Shown here: positions 22,824-33,211 of the stretch, piece by piece | How the letters are laid out: each line of letters opens with the position of its first letter | How positions within the stretch are numbered: the first letter of the stretch is position 1 | Source: Phytobacter ursingii | GTDB lineage: Bacteria > Pseudomonadota > Gammaproteobacteria > Enterobacterales > Enterobacteriaceae | Length of the DNA: 64,000 nucleotides | Direction: 5' to 3' | Assembly (NCBI GenBank): GCA_901456055.1 | Contig: CABDWT010000019.1 | Span: 186,001-250,000 of the forward strand | The notes under the pieces: model-generated | The model's input: only the letters and a program-made list of their open reading frames with translations | Databases searched by the model: none | Told to the model about the DNA's origin: nothing | Made by a program: the position numbers and the translations under genes

Positions 22824-23946
22824 CCCTCTCTCCTTGCGCCGCGTGCGCGCGCTCTGCGTCAAAGAGACGCGCCAGATTGTGCGCGATCCCAGTAGCTGGC
22901 TGATTGCCGTGGTGATCCCGTTAATGCTGCTGTTTATTTTCGGCTATGGCATTAACCTGGACTCCAGCAAACTGCGGGTGGGCATTTTACTGGAACAGCA
23001 CAGCGAAGAGGCGCTGGACTTCGCCCATACCATGACCGGCTCTCCGTGGTTTGACGCGACGGTCAGCGATAATCGCCAGCAGCTTATTCAGATGATGCAG
23101 GCCGGGCGCATTCGCGGGCTGGTGGTCATTCCGGTAAATTTTGCGGAACAGATGGCGCGCCCTGGTGAAGATGCCCCGCTGCAGGTGATAACCGATGGCA
23201 GCGAGCCCAATACTGCCAACTTCGTCCAGGGCTATGTGCAGGGGATCTGGCAGATCTGGCAACAGCAGCGGGCCGAAGATCGGGGCGAAAGCTTCGAACC
23301 GTTGATTGACGTACAGATGCGCTACTGGTTTAATCCGGCGGCCATCAGTCAGCATTTTATTATCCCCGGCGCGGTGACGATTATCATGACAGTGATCGGC
23401 GCGATCCTCACCTCGCTGGTGGTGGCGCGCGAATGGGAGCGCGGCACCATGGAGGCGTTGCTCTCGACCGAAGTGACCCGTACGGAACTCCTGCTGTGCA
23501 AGCTTATCCCCTATTACTTCCTTGGCATGCTGGCCATGCTGCTGTGCATGCTGGTGTCGGTATTTATTCTCGGGGTGCCGTATCGCGGCTCGCTGGTGAT
23601 CCTGTTTTTTATCACCAGCCTGTTTCTGCTGAGCACGTTGGGGATGGGGTTACTGATTTCGACGATTACGCGCAATCAGTTTAACGCCGCGCAGGTGGCG
23701 CTAAACGCCGCCTTTTTGCCATCAATTATGCTGTCCGGGTTTATCTTCCAGATTGACAGTATGCCTGCGGTGATTCGGGCAGTGACCTACGTCATCCCGG
23801 CGCGCTACTTCGTCAGCACCCTGCAAAGCCTGTTTCTGGCGGGCAATATTCCGGTGGTACTGGTCATCAACGTGCTGTTTCTGCTGGCTTCGGCAATCAT
23901 GTTCATTGGCCTGACGTGGGTAAAAACCAAACGGCGGCTGGATTAG
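22816..23946 (+). CDS. ybhS: ABC transporter permease YbhS
   Basis: This 376-residue ABC-2 type permease has one N-terminal membrane helix ([20 protein letters not shown]). A periplasmic domain (about residues 50-175) is followed by a C-terminal group of five helices. The segment [23 protein letters not shown] is the ABC-2 coupling motif. It pairs with YbhR and YbhF. The ATG beginning [10 protein letters not shown] lies inside the ybhF end with AAGGAG upstream, matching the E. coli protein start. Confidence 0.94.
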   Translation: MHSPLSLRRVRALCVKETRQIVRDPSSWLIAVVIPLMLLFIFGYGINLDSSKLRVGILLEQHSEEALDFAHTMTGSPWFDATVSDNRQQLIQMMQAGRIRGLVVIPVNFAEQMARPGEDAPLQVITDGSEPNTANFVQGYVQGIWQIWQQQRAEDRGESFEPLIDVQMRYWFNPAAISQHFIIPGAVTIIMTVIGAILTSLVVAREWERGTMEALLSTEVTRTELLLCKLIPYYFLGMLAMLLCMLVSVFILGVPYRGSLVILFFITSLFLLSTLGMGLLISTITRNQFNAAQVALNAAFLPSIMLSGFIFQIDSMPAVIRAVTYVIPARYFVSTLQSLFLAGNIPVVLVINVLFLLASAIMFIGLTWVKTKRRLD

Positions 23947-23955
23947 GGAGGCACC

Positions 23956-25062
23956 ATGTTTCATCGCTTATGGACACTGATTCGCAAAGAGTTGCAGTCG
24001 CTGCTGCGTGAACCGCAGACCCGGGCCATTCTGATTCTGCCGGTTGTTATCCAGGTGCTGCTGTTCCCGTTTGCCGCGACGCTGGAGGTCACTAACGCCA
24101 CCATCGCCGTCTACAACGAAGATAATGGCAAGCATGCGGTGGAGCTGACCCAACGCTTTGCCCGGGCCAAAGCCTTTACCCATGTGCTCATGCTGAAAAG
24201 CCCGCAGGAGATTCGCCCGACAATTGACGAGCAAAAAGCGCTGCTGCTGGTGCGTTTTCCGGCTGACTTTTCCCGCAAGCTCGATACCTTCACCCAGGCG
24301 CCGCTACAGCTGATTCTCGATGGCCGAAACTCTAACAGCGCCCAGATTGCCGCCAATTACCTGCAAGAGATCGTTAAAGAGTATCAACAGGAGCTGATGG
24401 AGGGGAAAACGAAGCCGAACAACAGCGAACTGGTGATCCGCAACTGGTACAACCCAAACCTGGACTATAAGTGGTTCGTGGTGCCATCGCTTATCGCCAT
24501 GATCACCACCATCGGCGTAATGATCGTCACCTCACTCTCGGTTGCCCGTGAACGTGAACAGGGCACGCTGGATCAACTGCTGGTTTCACCGCTGGCGACA
24601 TGGCAGATTTTTGTCGGTAAAGCGATACCTGCGCTGGTGGTCGCCACCTTCCAGGCCACCATTGTGCTGCTCGCCGGGATCCTCGCCTATAAAATTCCCT
24701 TTGCCGGATCGCTACTGCTGTTTTATTTCACGATGCTGATCTACGGGTTGTCGCTGGTGGGGTTCGGTCTGCTGATCTCGTCCCTGTGTTCGACACAGCA
24801 GCAGGCGTTTATTGGAGTGTTTGTCTTTATGATGCCCGCTATTTTGCTCTCGGGATATGTCTCGCCTGTCGAGAATATGCCGGTTTGGCTGCAGGATCTG
24901 ACATGGATTAACCCTATCCGCCACTTTACGGACATCACCAAACAGATCTATCTGAAGGATGCGAGTTTCGCGATTATCTGGCAAAGCGTGTGGCCGCTGC
25001 TGGTAATAACGGTCACCACGGGTTCAGTGGCCTATGCGATGTTCCGGCGTAAGGTCATGTAA
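23956..25062 (+). CDS. ybhR: ABC transporter permease YbhR
   Basis: This 368-residue ABC-2 type permease is paralogous to YbhS, with an N-terminal helix, a periplasmic domain and five C-terminal helices. The coupling motif is [17 protein letters not shown] and the conserved end reads [16 protein letters not shown]. It forms the heterodimeric pore with YbhS. It begins 9 bp after ybhS, with GGGAGGCACC as the ribosome site, and ends the cecR operon. Confidence 0.94.
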   Translation: MFHRLWTLIRKELQSLLREPQTRAILILPVVIQVLLFPFAATLEVTNATIAVYNEDNGKHAVELTQRFARAKAFTHVLMLKSPQEIRPTIDEQKALLLVRFPADFSRKLDTFTQAPLQLILDGRNSNSAQIAANYLQEIVKEYQQELMEGKTKPNNSELVIRNWYNPNLDYKWFVVPSLIAMITTIGVMIVTSLSVAREREQGTLDQLLVSPLATWQIFVGKAIPALVVATFQATIVLLAGILAYKIPFAGSLLLFYFTMLIYGLSLVGFGLLISSLCSTQQQAFIGVFVFMMPAILLSGYVSPVENMPVWLQDLTWINPIRHFTDITKQIYLKDASFAIIWQSVWPLLVITVTTGSVAYAMFRRKVM

Positions 25063-25080
25063 CCTTACGCCGCTCAAACC

Positions 25081-25482
25081 TTAATGCACTTTGAAGGATT
25101 TAGGCTGGATGCGTTTTTCTTTTGCCAGCAGGGAGACGACGGCGGGGCCGGCGAGGATAACCAGCCCGACCAGGGCCAGTAACAGATTGTTTTGCATCAC
25201 GCGTGACAGCAGCCACAGCACGATCATTGCGACACCAAAATACCAGGTCGTTGTCAGCTCTTCCAGGACATCGCCAATGCCGCGCCAGCGCTCTTCGTGA
25301 TGGCGCTGCAAAAACAGCATCAGCAGCACCGTAACGCTATAAAGGACGCACAGACCCAGACCGACCCGCACCAGCGCGCCGCTCATCCAGGCTGTTACTA
25401 ATACCGCCACAACCAGCATATGCAACATAATCTGCCAGCAACTCAGGCCGGTTGCGACACGAACACGTTGTTGCCACTTCAT
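25081..25482 (-). CDS. ybhQ: Inner-membrane protein YbhQ
   Basis: This 133-residue protein has four predicted membrane helices: CWQIMLHMLVVAVLVTAW, LGLCVLYSVTVLLMLF, ATW-flanking YFGVAMIVLWLLS and LLALVGLVILAGPAVVSLLA. It is orthologous to E. coli YbhQ, whose function is unknown. The ATG beginning MKWQQRVRVA is chosen, with GGAGAG upstream. It converges on ybhR (18 bp apart) and diverges from ybhP. Confidence 0.9.
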   Translation of the reverse strand: MKWQQRVRVATGLSCWQIMLHMLVVAVLVTAWMSGALVRVGLGLCVLYSVTVLLMLFLQRHHEERWRGIGDVLEELTTTWYFGVAMIVLWLLSRVMQNNLLLALVGLVILAGPAVVSLLAKEKRIQPKSFKVH

Positions 25483-25617
25483 GGCATCTCTCCAAAAGAA
25501 TTTTTCTCTTAACAACAAAGAGTACTGATATTTACAGAAAATTCCGTAACCCCGCATCTTTTTGTGACAGAGACTACAATTTATTTTCATGAGGATAGTG
25601 AGGCTGGCAGGAGAATT

Positions 25618-26379
25618 ATGACCCAACAAACTCGTCAATTTTCATTGAAAGTACTCACCATTAATACCCATAAAGGCTTTACTGCCTTCAACCGGCGTTT
25701 CATTTTACCGGAACTTCGCGATGCGGTGCGCACCGTCAGCGCCGATATCGTTTGTCTGCAAGAAGTGATGGGCGCGCACGAGGTTCATCCACTGCACGTG
25801 GAAAACTGGCCGGATACCACCCACTATGAATTTCTTGCCGATGCGATGTGGAGCGATTACGCCTATGGGCGTAATGCTGTCTACCCGGAAGGCCATCACG
25901 GTAACGCCGTGCTTTCTCGTTTTCCTATCGAACACTATGAGAACCGCGACGTGTCGGTTGACGGCAGTGAAAAACGCGGACTGCTCTATTGTCGTATCGT
26001 GCCACCTGACATTGATCGGCCTGTGCATGTGATTTGTGTGCATCTGGGTTTGCGCGAAGCCCATCGTCAGGCGCAGCTCACGATGCTGGCGGAGTGGGTA
26101 AATTCGCTGCCGGAAAACGAACCGGTGGTGGTGGCCGGCGATTTTAACGACTGGCGGCAGCGGGCGAACCATCCGTTAAAAGTGCAGGCCGGACTGGAAG
26201 AGATTTTTACCCGCGCCCACGGCCGCCCTGCCCGCACGTTTCCTGTCAGCCTGCCGCTGTTACGTCTGGACCGTATCTATGTGAAAAATGCCGGAGCCAG
26301 TGCGCCCACCGCGCTACCGCTGCGCAACTGGCGCCATTTATCCGACCATGCCCCTCTCAGTGCGGAGATCCACCTATGA
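25618..26379 (+). CDS. ybhP: Endonuclease/exonuclease/phosphatase family protein YbhP
   Basis: This 253-residue EEP-superfamily protein is the same length as E. coli YbhP. Expected catalytic elements are present: NTHKG near residue 18, CLQEV (metal-binding Glu), the AGDFNDWR motif and SDHAPLSAE at the end. Substrate is unknown; its coupling to cardiolipin synthase suggests a phosphodiester or lipid substrate. The ATG with AGGAGAATT is chosen. Its stop overlaps the clsB start by 4 bp. Confidence 0.92.
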   Translation: MTQQTRQFSLKVLTINTHKGFTAFNRRFILPELRDAVRTVSADIVCLQEVMGAHEVHPLHVENWPDTTHYEFLADAMWSDYAYGRNAVYPEGHHGNAVLSRFPIEHYENRDVSVDGSEKRGLLYCRIVPPDIDRPVHVICVHLGLREAHRQAQLTMLAEWVNSLPENEPVVVAGDFNDWRQRANHPLKVQAGLEEIFTRAHGRPARTFPVSLPLLRLDRIYVKNAGASAPTALPLRNWRHLSDHAPLSAEIHL

Positions 26380-27620
26380 AATGCACATGGAAAGAGGGTA
26401 ATCGCATCCAGCTTCTCGAAAATGGCGAAAACTTTTACCCGGCGGTCTATGCCGCTATAGAGCAGGCACAGCAGAAAGTTATTCTCGAAACCTTTATCTG
26501 GTTTGAAGATGAAGTGGGGTGTGAGCTGCATGCGGTTTTACTCAAAGCCGCCCGTCGCGGCGTAAATATCGAAGTTTTACTCGACGGCTATGGTTCGCCG
26601 GATCTCAGTGATGAGTTCGTCAACGCGCTGACTTCTGCAGGCGTCGTCTTCCGCTACTACGATCCACGCCCGCGGCTGTTGGGTATGCGAACCAACGTCT
26701 TTCGCCGCATGCACCGTAAAATCGTGGTGATCGATAATACGGTGGCGTTTGTCGGCGGCATTAATTTTTCCGCTGAACATGTCACCAGCTACGGCCCCGA
26801 AGCCAAACAGGACTATGCCGTTCGGGTTGAAGGCCCGGTGGTGGCCGACATTTTGCAATTCGAAGTGGAAAATCTGCCTGAAAATGCGCCGGTCAGACGC
26901 TGGTGGCAACGACGTCGCCATCAGGCGGAAGATAACCGTACGCCCGGTGAAGCCCAGGCGCTGTTCGTCTGGCGCGATAACGACGATCACCGCGATGATA
27001 TTGAACGGCACTATCTGAAAATGCTCGCCAATGCGAAGCGCGAAGTCATTATCGCCAACGCCTACTTCTTTCCCGGCTATCGCCTGCTGCATGCAATGAA
27101 AAACGCAGCCCGTCGCGGAGTACGTGTGAAGCTTATCGTACAGGGCGAGCCGGATATGCCGATCGTCAAAGTCGGTGCCGAGCTGCTCTATAACTATCTC
27201 CTGAAAGGCGGCGTGCAGGTCTACGAATACCGTCGTCGTCCGCTGCATGGCAAAGTCGCGTTAATGGACGATCACTGGGCTACCGTCGGCTCGAGCAACC
27301 TTGACCCATTAAGCCTGTCGCTGAATCTGGAGGCCAACCTGATCATTCACGACCGGGAATTCAACCAGACGCTGCGCGACAACCTCAACGCGATTATCGC
27401 CAAAGATTGCCTGCGCGTGGACGAGTCGATGGCCCCGAAACGTACCTGGTGGAACCTCGCCAAGAGTGTGGTGGTGTTCCACTTCTTGCGCCATTTCCCT
27501 GCGCTTGTTGGCTGGCTACCCGCACATACGCCAAGGCTGGCTCAGGTGAAGCCGCCAATCCAGCCGGAAATAGAGACTCAGGATCGCATCGCTTCTGAAA
27601 ATTCAGGGGGGAAATCCTGA
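26376..27620 (+). CDS. clsB: Cardiolipin synthase B
   Basis: This 414-residue phospholipase-D-family enzyme makes cardiolipin or phosphatidylglycerol at the inner membrane. It has two HKD motifs, [10 protein letters not shown] (about residues 110-119) and [10 protein letters not shown] (about 289-298), the second followed by [20 protein letters not shown]. It lacks the N-terminal membrane helices of ClsA, as expected for ClsB. It forms a translationally coupled operon ybhP-clsB-ybhN, overlapping 4 bp upstream and 1 bp downstream. Confidence 0.95.
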   Translation: MKCTWKEGNRIQLLENGENFYPAVYAAIEQAQQKVILETFIWFEDEVGCELHAVLLKAARRGVNIEVLLDGYGSPDLSDEFVNALTSAGVVFRYYDPRPRLLGMRTNVFRRMHRKIVVIDNTVAFVGGINFSAEHVTSYGPEAKQDYAVRVEGPVVADILQFEVENLPENAPVRRWWQRRRHQAEDNRTPGEAQALFVWRDNDDHRDDIERHYLKMLANAKREVIIANAYFFPGYRLLHAMKNAARRGVRVKLIVQGEPDMPIVKVGAELLYNYLLKGGVQVYEYRRRPLHGKVALMDDHWATVGSSNLDPLSLSLNLEANLIIHDREFNQTLRDNLNAIIAKDCLRVDESMAPKRTWWNLAKSVVVFHFLRHFPALVGWLPAHTPRLAQVKPPIQPEIETQDRIASENSGGKS

Positions 27621-28585
27621 TGGCGAAATCACATCCTCGCTGGCGGCTGGCCAAAAAAGTCCTTACCTGGCTCTTTTTTATTGCCGTTGCCGTCCTGTTA
27701 GTGCTGTATGCGCAAAAGGTGAACTGGGATGATGTATGGAAGGTCATACACGACTATAACCGCCTCGTGCTGTTGGGGGCTGCCGCGCTGGTGGTGGTCA
27801 GTTATTTGATCTATGGCTGCTACGACCTGTTAGGTCGCGCCTATTGCGGGCACAAACTGGCTAAACGCCAGGTGATGCTGGTCTCGTTTATCTGTTATGC
27901 CTTCAACCTGACGCTCAGCACATGGGTGGGCGGAATCGGTATGCGTTACCGGCTCTACTCCCGCCTCGGGTTACCGAGCAGTACTATCACGCGGATTTTT
28001 TCGCTTAGCATCACGACCAACTGGCTGGGTTATATTTTACTCGGCGGCATCATCTTCACGTTCGGCGTGGTGGACATCCCGGCCCACTGGTACATTTCCG
28101 ATACGACACTGCACGTTATTGGCGTTGTGCTGCTGCTTTTTATCGCCTTCTATCTGTGGGCCTGTGGTTTTGCGAAACGACGCCATTTCACGATTAGAGG
28201 GCAGAAGTTAGTGATCCCATCGTGGAAATTTGCCCTTGCCCAGATGGCCATTTCCAGCGCCAACTGGATAGCCATGGGCGTGATTATCTGGCTGCTGATG
28301 GGCCATCAGACCAATTTCTTCTTCGTGCTGGGTGTGTTGCTGGTCAGCAGTATCGCCGGCGTGATAGTCCATATTCCGGCAGGCATTGGCGTACTGGAAG
28401 CCGTATTTCTGGCGCTACTGGCCGGGGAGCATACGTCACAAGGCGTCATTATCGCCGCCCTGCTGGCCTACCGCGTGCTCTACTATTTTATCCCGCTTCT
28501 GCTGGCGCTGATTGCCTATCTGATACTGGAAAGTCGGGCGAAGAAGCTGCGCGCCAAAAATGAGAAAGCGATGGCAAAAGGCTGA
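27620..28585 (+). CDS. ybhN: YbhN, integral membrane protein of the UPF0104 (LPG-synthase TM) family
   Basis: This 321-residue polytopic protein has about eight hydrophobic segments. It has the family elements WVGGIGMRYRLYSRLGLPSS and HIPAGIGVLEAVFLALL, and a basic C-terminus (RAKKLRAKNEK). It is orthologous to E. coli YbhN. Relatives include the MprF flippase domain, so a lipid-translocation role next to clsB is plausible but unproven. It overlaps clsB by one base (ATG within TGATG), and its stop abuts the converging ybhM stop. Confidence 0.92.
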   Translation: MAKSHPRWRLAKKVLTWLFFIAVAVLLVLYAQKVNWDDVWKVIHDYNRLVLLGAAALVVVSYLIYGCYDLLGRAYCGHKLAKRQVMLVSFICYAFNLTLSTWVGGIGMRYRLYSRLGLPSSTITRIFSLSITTNWLGYILLGGIIFTFGVVDIPAHWYISDTTLHVIGVVLLLFIAFYLWACGFAKRRHFTIRGQKLVIPSWKFALAQMAISSANWIAMGVIIWLLMGHQTNFFFVLGVLLVSSIAGVIVHIPAGIGVLEAVFLALLAGEHTSQGVIIAALLAYRVLYYFIPLLLALIAYLILESRAKKLRAKNEKAMAKG

Positions 28586-29287
28586 TTAACGGGAACGTAT
28601 GGCATCAATTACCCAGGTTGCCAGGCGTAGCAATTCAAACACCAGGTTTGCCATATTCAGCCAGACCCGCAATGCGCCATGGATGGCGCAGGCCTGTACC
28701 GTGGTAAATTCTTTCATGTAGAGTTCGCGGGCAGATATCTGGATCCGCGAACGGCTGCCCGCCGTTGTTAATCCGAACAACAATACCATCACCAGGCAGC
28801 CAATCCATTCCAATGGGCCATTGTGCAGCCCGATATTAACCAGCGCCGTCAGGCTAAGTCCCACCAGCAACATCAACAAAGAGTAGCCGCCGCCACTGAT
28901 ATTGCTGCCCGCGTAATGGGCGATTACCGCGCTTATGACGAACATCGCGCCAGTCACGCCAAGCGCTAAGGCTGTTCCCGTCAGTGAGAAGATGCAGGCG
29001 AAAAGTAGCCCGGTCAGCACGTTCATCAAGATAAGCCAGAAAAGCGCTACCGGCGTACTAAAGCGCGCAAACAGGCAGTGAAGAATAAGCCCGCTGACAA
29101 ATAAGGCCACCATTAATATCACGATGACAGGACCGGGAATAAACCACTCCCGTACAACGGGAAGACGCAGCGCAAGCCAGGCGACAAAGATACCCAGCAC
29201 CATGCCCGCAGCCATCCACAGGCAGATATTGACGATAAGTTCCGTGGGCTTAATTTGCGGCGGCGAAAGCCAACCAAATGGTTTCAT
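28586..29287 (-). CDS. ybhM: YbhM, BAX-inhibitor-1-like membrane protein
   Basis: This 233-residue protein has about seven hydrophobic segments and is placed like E. coli YbhM beside ybhL. It shares the overall BI-1/YccA topology with YbhL but is diverged; the C-terminal segment FELLRLATWVIDAIRSR corresponds to the conserved BI-1 tail. Function is unknown; the family is linked to ion leak and membrane-protein quality control. GGGAGAAGAG precedes the ATG. Confidence 0.85.
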   Translation of the reverse strand: MKPFGWLSPPQIKPTELIVNICLWMAAGMVLGIFVAWLALRLPVVREWFIPGPVIVILMVALFVSGLILHCLFARFSTPVALFWLILMNVLTGLLFACIFSLTGTALALGVTGAMFVISAVIAHYAGSNISGGGYSLLMLLVGLSLTALVNIGLHNGPLEWIGCLVMVLLFGLTTAGSRSRIQISARELYMKEFTTVQACAIHGALRVWLNMANLVFELLRLATWVIDAIRSR

Positions 29288-29307
29288 CTCTTCTCCCTGA
29301 GGTGAAC

Positions 29308-29339
29308 AAGCCGCATCCGGTTATGTCCGGATGCGGCTT
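29308..29339 (-). terminator. Terminator or REP-like palindrome between ybhL and ybhM
   Basis: Perfect 13-bp stem AAGCCGCATCCGG / CCGGATGCGGCTT with a 6-nt loop. The CCGGATGCGGC core resembles REP elements. It sits after the ybhL stop and before the ybhM start on the same strand. Confidence 0.65.
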
Positions 29340-29382
29340 ATGCTTTTCACTGGCTATCTGACGTCCCCCAGCCGGGATAACA

Positions 29383-30090
29383 TTAACGACGATTACCGAA
29401 AATACGCAGCAACATCAGGAACAGGTTGATAAAGTCGAGATAGAGCGTTAACGCCCCTAAAATCGAATATTTCCGCAGGTGCGCTTTATCATTCACATCA
29501 AGCTGGGTACCGATGTTTTTCAGCTTTTGCGTGTCATAGGCGGTAAGGCCGACAAAAATAACCACTCCGATATAGGTCACCACCCACATCAGCGTTTCAC
29601 TTTTCAGCCAGAAGTTAACCAGAGAGGCGAGAAGAATACCGATTAGCCCCATAAACAGCATACTGCCAAGACCGCTCAGGTCGCGTTTGGTGGTATAGCC
29701 GTAGAGACTCATCGAGCCGAACATTCCGGCGGTCACGACAAAGGTCGCCGCAATAGACTCAGCGGTGTAGGCATACAGAATGCCCGAGAGCGTCAGCCCG
29801 GTCAGGGCGGAATAGAGCATAAAGAGCGTGGTCGCCATGCCCGCGCTGAGTTTATGTATCAGGCCGGAGAGCACAAAAACCAGCGCCAGTTGCGCAATGA
29901 TCAGCCCAAAGAAGACCATCCGGCTGGAGTAGATAGCCATTAATACGGCTTCATTAAATACCGTATACCAGGCGATAAAAGCCGTCAGCAACAGCCCGCA
30001 GGTCATCCAGCCATAGACCTGCGCCATATAGGTTTGCAAACCGGCGCGGGCGGGTGAAACGATAGAATCGGAACGCGGGAATCTGTCCAT
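29383..30090 (-). CDS. ybhL: YbhL, BAX-inhibitor-1 family membrane protein
   Basis: This 235-residue protein has seven transmembrane segments and conserved BI-1 features. These include the C-terminal YDTQKLK (FVGLTAYDTQKLKNIG) and LYLDFINLFLMLLRIFG. It is orthologous to E. coli YbhL. Such proteins are proposed pH-dependent calcium leak channels. GAGGAGTCATT precedes the ATG. It is downstream of moaE on the same strand but separated by 58 bp. Confidence 0.93.
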   Translation of the reverse strand: MDRFPRSDSIVSPARAGLQTYMAQVYGWMTCGLLLTAFIAWYTVFNEAVLMAIYSSRMVFFGLIIAQLALVFVLSGLIHKLSAGMATTLFMLYSALTGLTLSGILYAYTAESIAATFVVTAGMFGSMSLYGYTTKRDLSGLGSMLFMGLIGILLASLVNFWLKSETLMWVVTYIGVVIFVGLTAYDTQKLKNIGTQLDVNDKAHLRKYSILGALTLYLDFINLFLMLLRIFGNRR

Positions 30091-30148
30091 AATGACTCCT
30101 CAAAAAGTGGATACCCATCTTCAAGATTAACACAATCCCGACAAAGCG

Positions 30149-30601
30149 TTACCAGCGTTGCGCCGCCTGTTTATCGCTATCCCGCGCCTCTACCCAGCGG
30201 TCACCCTGCGCCGTGGCTTCGCGCTTCCAGAAGGGGGCACGCGTCTTAAGGAAATCCATAATAAACTGCCCTGCGTCAAAGGCGCTGCTACGGTGTGCGC
30301 TGGTCACGCCGACAAAGACAATTTCATCGCCGGGCCAGAGTTCGCCCACGCGGTGAATCACCGTGACGTTACCCAGCGGCCAACGCTCTCGCGCCTCCTC
30401 AACGATCCCCGCCAGCGTCTTTTCCGTCATCCCCGGATAGTGTTCAAGCGTCAGAGCACTGACATTATCGCCAAGGTTATGGTTACGCACTTTGCCGGTA
30501 AAGGTCACCACCGCGCCATCTTCATCTCGCTCGCTCAACCATTGATACTCTTCGCCAACGTTAAACGCCGCATGGTCAACCACGATACGTGTCTGTGCCA
30601 T
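30149..30601 (-). CDS. moaE: Molybdopterin synthase catalytic subunit MoaE
   Basis: This 150-residue large subunit converts cyclic pyranopterin monophosphate to molybdopterin using sulfur from MoaD. The conserved HRVGELWPGDEIVFVGVTSAHR and the catalytic lysines in LKTRAPFWKRE are present. It is the last gene of the moaABCDE operon, one base after moaD. Confidence 0.96.
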   Translation of the reverse strand: MAQTRIVVDHAAFNVGEEYQWLSERDEDGAVVTFTGKVRNHNLGDNVSALTLEHYPGMTEKTLAGIVEEARERWPLGNVTVIHRVGELWPGDEIVFVGVTSAHRSSAFDAGQFIMDFLKTRAPFWKREATAQGDRWVEARDSDKQAAQRW

Positions 30602-30602
30602 C

Positions 30603-30848
30603 TTAACCCCCGGTCACTGGCGGGAAAAAGGCCACTTCGTCGCCTTCGGTGAGGGGATTTTCAAGACTCACCAGCGTCTGGTTTACCGCCGCCAGCAGTT
30701 TGTCCTTTTCGAGCGCCAGCGCCCAACGATCGTTGCGCGCGGCAAGATGCTGACGCACCGCTTCCACAGACGGAAACGCCTCATCCAGCGTTAACCGATC
30801 ACAACCGGTCAGTTCGCGCACCTGCGCGAAAAAAAGTACATTAATCAT
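30603..30848 (-). CDS. moaD: Molybdopterin synthase sulfur-carrier subunit MoaD
   Basis: This 81-residue ubiquitin-like sulfur carrier ends in the required Gly-Gly (FFPPVTGG), which is adenylated by MoeB and thiocarboxylated. It overlaps moaC by 8 bp and is followed at once by moaE, consistent with balanced production of the MoaD-MoaE heterotetramer. Confidence 0.96.
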   Translation of the reverse strand: MINVLFFAQVRELTGCDRLTLDEAFPSVEAVRQHLAARNDRWALALEKDKLLAAVNQTLVSLENPLTEGDEVAFFPPVTGG

Positions 30849-31326
30849 CTGCCTCTACCCTGAAATCACCGGACTTACCGCCGCTTTTCGCCAGCAGACG
30901 TACCGGGCCAATAACCATATCCTTCTGCACGGCTTTGCACATGTCGTAAATTGTCAGCGCAGCCACCGACGCCGCCGTCAGCGCTTCCATTTCCACACCT
31001 GTTTTCCCGCTCAGGCGGCACACCGATTCGATGCGAACCCGGTTATACGCCGGCTGCGCCTGTAATTGCACTTCCACTTTGCTGAGCAATAGCGGATGAC
31101 ACAGCGGAATTAACTCCCAGGTGCGTTTTGCCGCCTGAATGCCCGCAATACGCGCCGTGGCAAAGACATCACCTTTGTGATGGCTGCCGTCAATAATCAT
31201 CGCCAGCGTTTGCGGCTGCATGGTTACGAACGCTTCGGCACGGGCTTCCCGCACGGTTTCGGCTTTGGCAGAGACATCCACCATATGCGCTTCGCCATCG
31301 GCGTTAATATGGGTCAGTTGTGACAT
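30841..31326 (-). CDS. moaC: Cyclic pyranopterin monophosphate synthase MoaC
   Basis: This 161-residue enzyme converts the MoaA product (3',8-cyclo-GTP) to cyclic pyranopterin monophosphate. [15 protein letters not shown], the [23 protein letters not shown] helix and the catalytic lysine in the C-terminal KSGGKSGDF are conserved. It is third in the operon, 3 bp after moaB. Confidence 0.96.
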   Translation of the reverse strand: MSQLTHINADGEAHMVDVSAKAETVREARAEAFVTMQPQTLAMIIDGSHHKGDVFATARIAGIQAAKRTWELIPLCHPLLLSKVEVQLQAQPAYNRVRIESVCRLSGKTGVEMEALTAASVAALTIYDMCKAVQKDMVIGPVRLLAKSGGKSGDFRVEADD

Positions 31327-31329
31327 AAA

Positions 31330-31842
31330 TTAAGGCTTAATGTGGGAGTGAAAATTACACGGGCGCGTGCGCGCATCAAGCTGCGGCGCAATGATATTGT
31401 CCCATGCGGTGCGACAGGCTTTAGTGGAACCCGGCATAGCGAAAATCAGCGTCTTGTTGGCGATACCCGCTACCGCGCGCGATTGCAGCGTGGAGGTACC
31501 AATCTCTTCGAAAGAGAGCATGCGGAATACCTCGCCAAACCCTTCTACTTCACGGTCAAAAAGCGGCAATAAGGCTTCCGGCGCCTGGTCCCCATCGGTA
31601 AAACCGGTGCCGCCGTTAATCAGCACCACCTGGACGTCATCGCTGGCAATCCACACCGAGACCTGCGCCCGGATGGCGTAGCGGTTCTCTTTGACGATGG
31701 CTTTCGCCACCACGTTATGCCCGGCCTCCAGCGCGGAGTCGCGCAGGAAATGACCGGACGTGTCGTCCTCTTCGCCACGACGGCTGGAAACCGTAAGAAT
31801 CGCGATACGGGTTGGAATAAATTCAGTACTCACCTGACTCAT
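31330..31842 (-). CDS. moaB: MoaB, molybdopterin-binding domain protein
   Basis: This 170-residue protein has the MogA/MoaB molybdopterin-binding fold. The GGTGFTDGDQAPEAL loop and the MPGSTKACRTAWD segment match the family. In enterobacteria MogA does the adenylylation and MoaB is often dispensable. It is second in the operon, 21 bp after moaA, with AGGAGAAAAAG upstream. Confidence 0.95.
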   Translation of the reverse strand: MSQVSTEFIPTRIAILTVSSRRGEEDDTSGHFLRDSALEAGHNVVAKAIVKENRYAIRAQVSVWIASDDVQVVLINGGTGFTDGDQAPEALLPLFDREVEGFGEVFRMLSFEEIGTSTLQSRAVAGIANKTLIFAMPGSTKACRTAWDNIIAPQLDARTRPCNFHSHIKP

Positions 31843-31863
31843 TGCTTTTTCTCCTTGCGGCCA

Positions 31864-32853
31864 TTATCCGCCAATGTAAGACAGATTTTGCGTAATGCCG
31901 GTATTGCCCTGATGCAGAAAATGGGTCTGTTTTTTGTGCGCAAGGGACGCGGCAATGCGCGCTTCCAGCGCGGCCTGCTGATTGTCATCCTGCAGCAGAT
32001 CGCGCAGGTCTACGCCCCCATCGCCAAACAGGCATAAATGCAGCTTTCCGACAGAAGAGACCCGCAGGCGGTTACAACTGGCGCAAAAGTCTTTTTCATA
32101 GGGCATGATCAGACCAATCTCGCCAGCATAGTCCGGATGGCAGAAAACCTGTGCCGGGCCGTCACTGCGGCTGCGCAGCTTCTGGATCCAGCCGCGTTTA
32201 AGCAGCTCACCACGCAGCACATCGCCGGAGATATGGTGTTTTTGAAAGAGATCGCTGCCTTCGCCGGTTTCCATCAGTTCGATAAAACGCAATTGAATGG
32301 GGCGAGGTTGGATCCAGGCAAGAAAGGTGTCGAGCTGGTGGTGATTGACGTCGCGCATCAGCACGGTATTAACTTTGACCTTCTCAAAGCCCGCCGCAAA
32401 AGCAGCATCAATACCTTCCATCACCTGCTTAAACTTATCCTGACCGGTAATCGCGAAAAATTGACGCGCATCGAGACTGTCAACGCTGACATTGATCGCC
32501 GTCAGTCCGGCGTCACGCCAGTGCGCTACATCACGGGCCAGACGGTAACCGTTAGTAGTGACCGCAACCTGGCGGATGGCGTGGTTTTCTCGCACGGCAG
32601 CAATAATGTCGGTAAAGTCGCGACGCAGTGAAGGTTCGCCACCGGTCAGGCGGACTTTCTCTGTGCCCATTGCAGAAAACGCACGCGTAATGCGACGAAT
32701 TTCCTCAAGGCTGAGAAATCCTTTATTGGTGACGCCACCCGGTTTGTAGCCGTTGGGCAGGCAATAAGTGCAACGGAAGTTGCATACGTCAGTGATCGAC
32801 AAACGCAAGTAAAAGAACTTACGCGCGAACGGGTCAGTCAATTGTGTGGCCAT
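31864..32853 (-). CDS. moaA: GTP 3',8-cyclase MoaA
   Basis: This 329-residue radical-SAM enzyme starts molybdenum cofactor synthesis by rearranging GTP to 3',8-cyclo-GTP. The N-terminal [4Fe-4S] cysteines are C24, C28 and C31 ([10 protein letters not shown]). The second-cluster motif is C-x2-C-x13-C (CASCNRLRV then LHLCLF). The C-terminal Gly-Gly (SYIGG) needed for activity is present. The ATG beginning [10 protein letters not shown] is chosen, preceded by GGAAAGGTGTAC; the open frame continues upstream through the riboswitch and is not coding there. It heads moaABCDE. Confidence 0.96.
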   Translation of the reverse strand: MATQLTDPFARKFFYLRLSITDVCNFRCTYCLPNGYKPGGVTNKGFLSLEEIRRITRAFSAMGTEKVRLTGGEPSLRRDFTDIIAAVRENHAIRQVAVTTNGYRLARDVAHWRDAGLTAINVSVDSLDARQFFAITGQDKFKQVMEGIDAAFAAGFEKVKVNTVLMRDVNHHQLDTFLAWIQPRPIQLRFIELMETGEGSDLFQKHHISGDVLRGELLKRGWIQKLRSRSDGPAQVFCHPDYAGEIGLIMPYEKDFCASCNRLRVSSVGKLHLCLFGDGGVDLRDLLQDDNQQAALEARIAASLAHKKQTHFLHQGNTGITQNLSYIGG

Positions 32854-32856
32854 GTA

Positions 32857-32969
32857 CACCTTTCCAAATACGGGAGATGCAGTCATTTCTTCCTGCACCC
32901 TGGCGGCTGATACCGGTGGTATCGCCACGGCCAAAGGACCCTATCGTCAGACTTAGGTACAGAGGCTAG
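32857..32969 (-). ncRNA. Molybdenum-cofactor riboswitch (Moco RNA motif)
   Basis: The moaA leader contains the segments of the E. coli Moco RNA in the same order: CTAGCCTCTGTACC, then TTTGGCCGTGGCGATACC, CCAGGGTGCAGGAAGAAATG, CTGCATCTCCCGTAT and GGAAAGGTGTAC. GGGTGCAG and CTGCATCTCC can form the helix next to the conserved GGAAGAAATGA. In E. coli this element lowers moaA expression when the cofactor is plentiful. Confidence 0.88.
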
Positions 32970-33046
32970 AGTGTATGTTGTGCGTAACGAGATAAATTCG
33001 TTATGGCGATAGTAGCGCGAAGCGTTTTGTTTCGCCAACATCATTA

Positions 33047-33072
33047 TCGCTATATAAACATGTATATAGCGA
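33047..33072. promoter_or_regulatory. ModE-molybdate binding site upstream of moaA
   Basis: A perfect inverted repeat TCGCTATATA - AACATG - TATATAGCGA matches the ModE operator pattern. It lies about 80 bp upstream of the riboswitch start, as expected for ModE activation of the moa operon. It has the same 9-8-9 layout as the modA site at 53484-53509. Confidence 0.85.
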
Positions 33073-33211
33073 CATGATCGTGCATTTTCATTACAGAGTA
33101 CGTGAAAATCCCTTTTTTGCTTTGATATACGTCATTTTCCACCCTGCACGGCATCGTCATTAGGTGGTATTTAGGTTAACGTAGCGCGGTAATCATTTAT
33201 AAGGAAGGTTT

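Noticed and set aside
26577-27248. 223-codon open frame antisense to clsB
   Set aside because: It is within the clsB coding region with intact HKD motifs on the plus strand; nothing supports the reverse frame.
32038-32631. 197-codon open frame antisense to moaA
   Set aside because: It lies fully within moaA, has no similarity or ribosome site, and follows from moaA codon bias.
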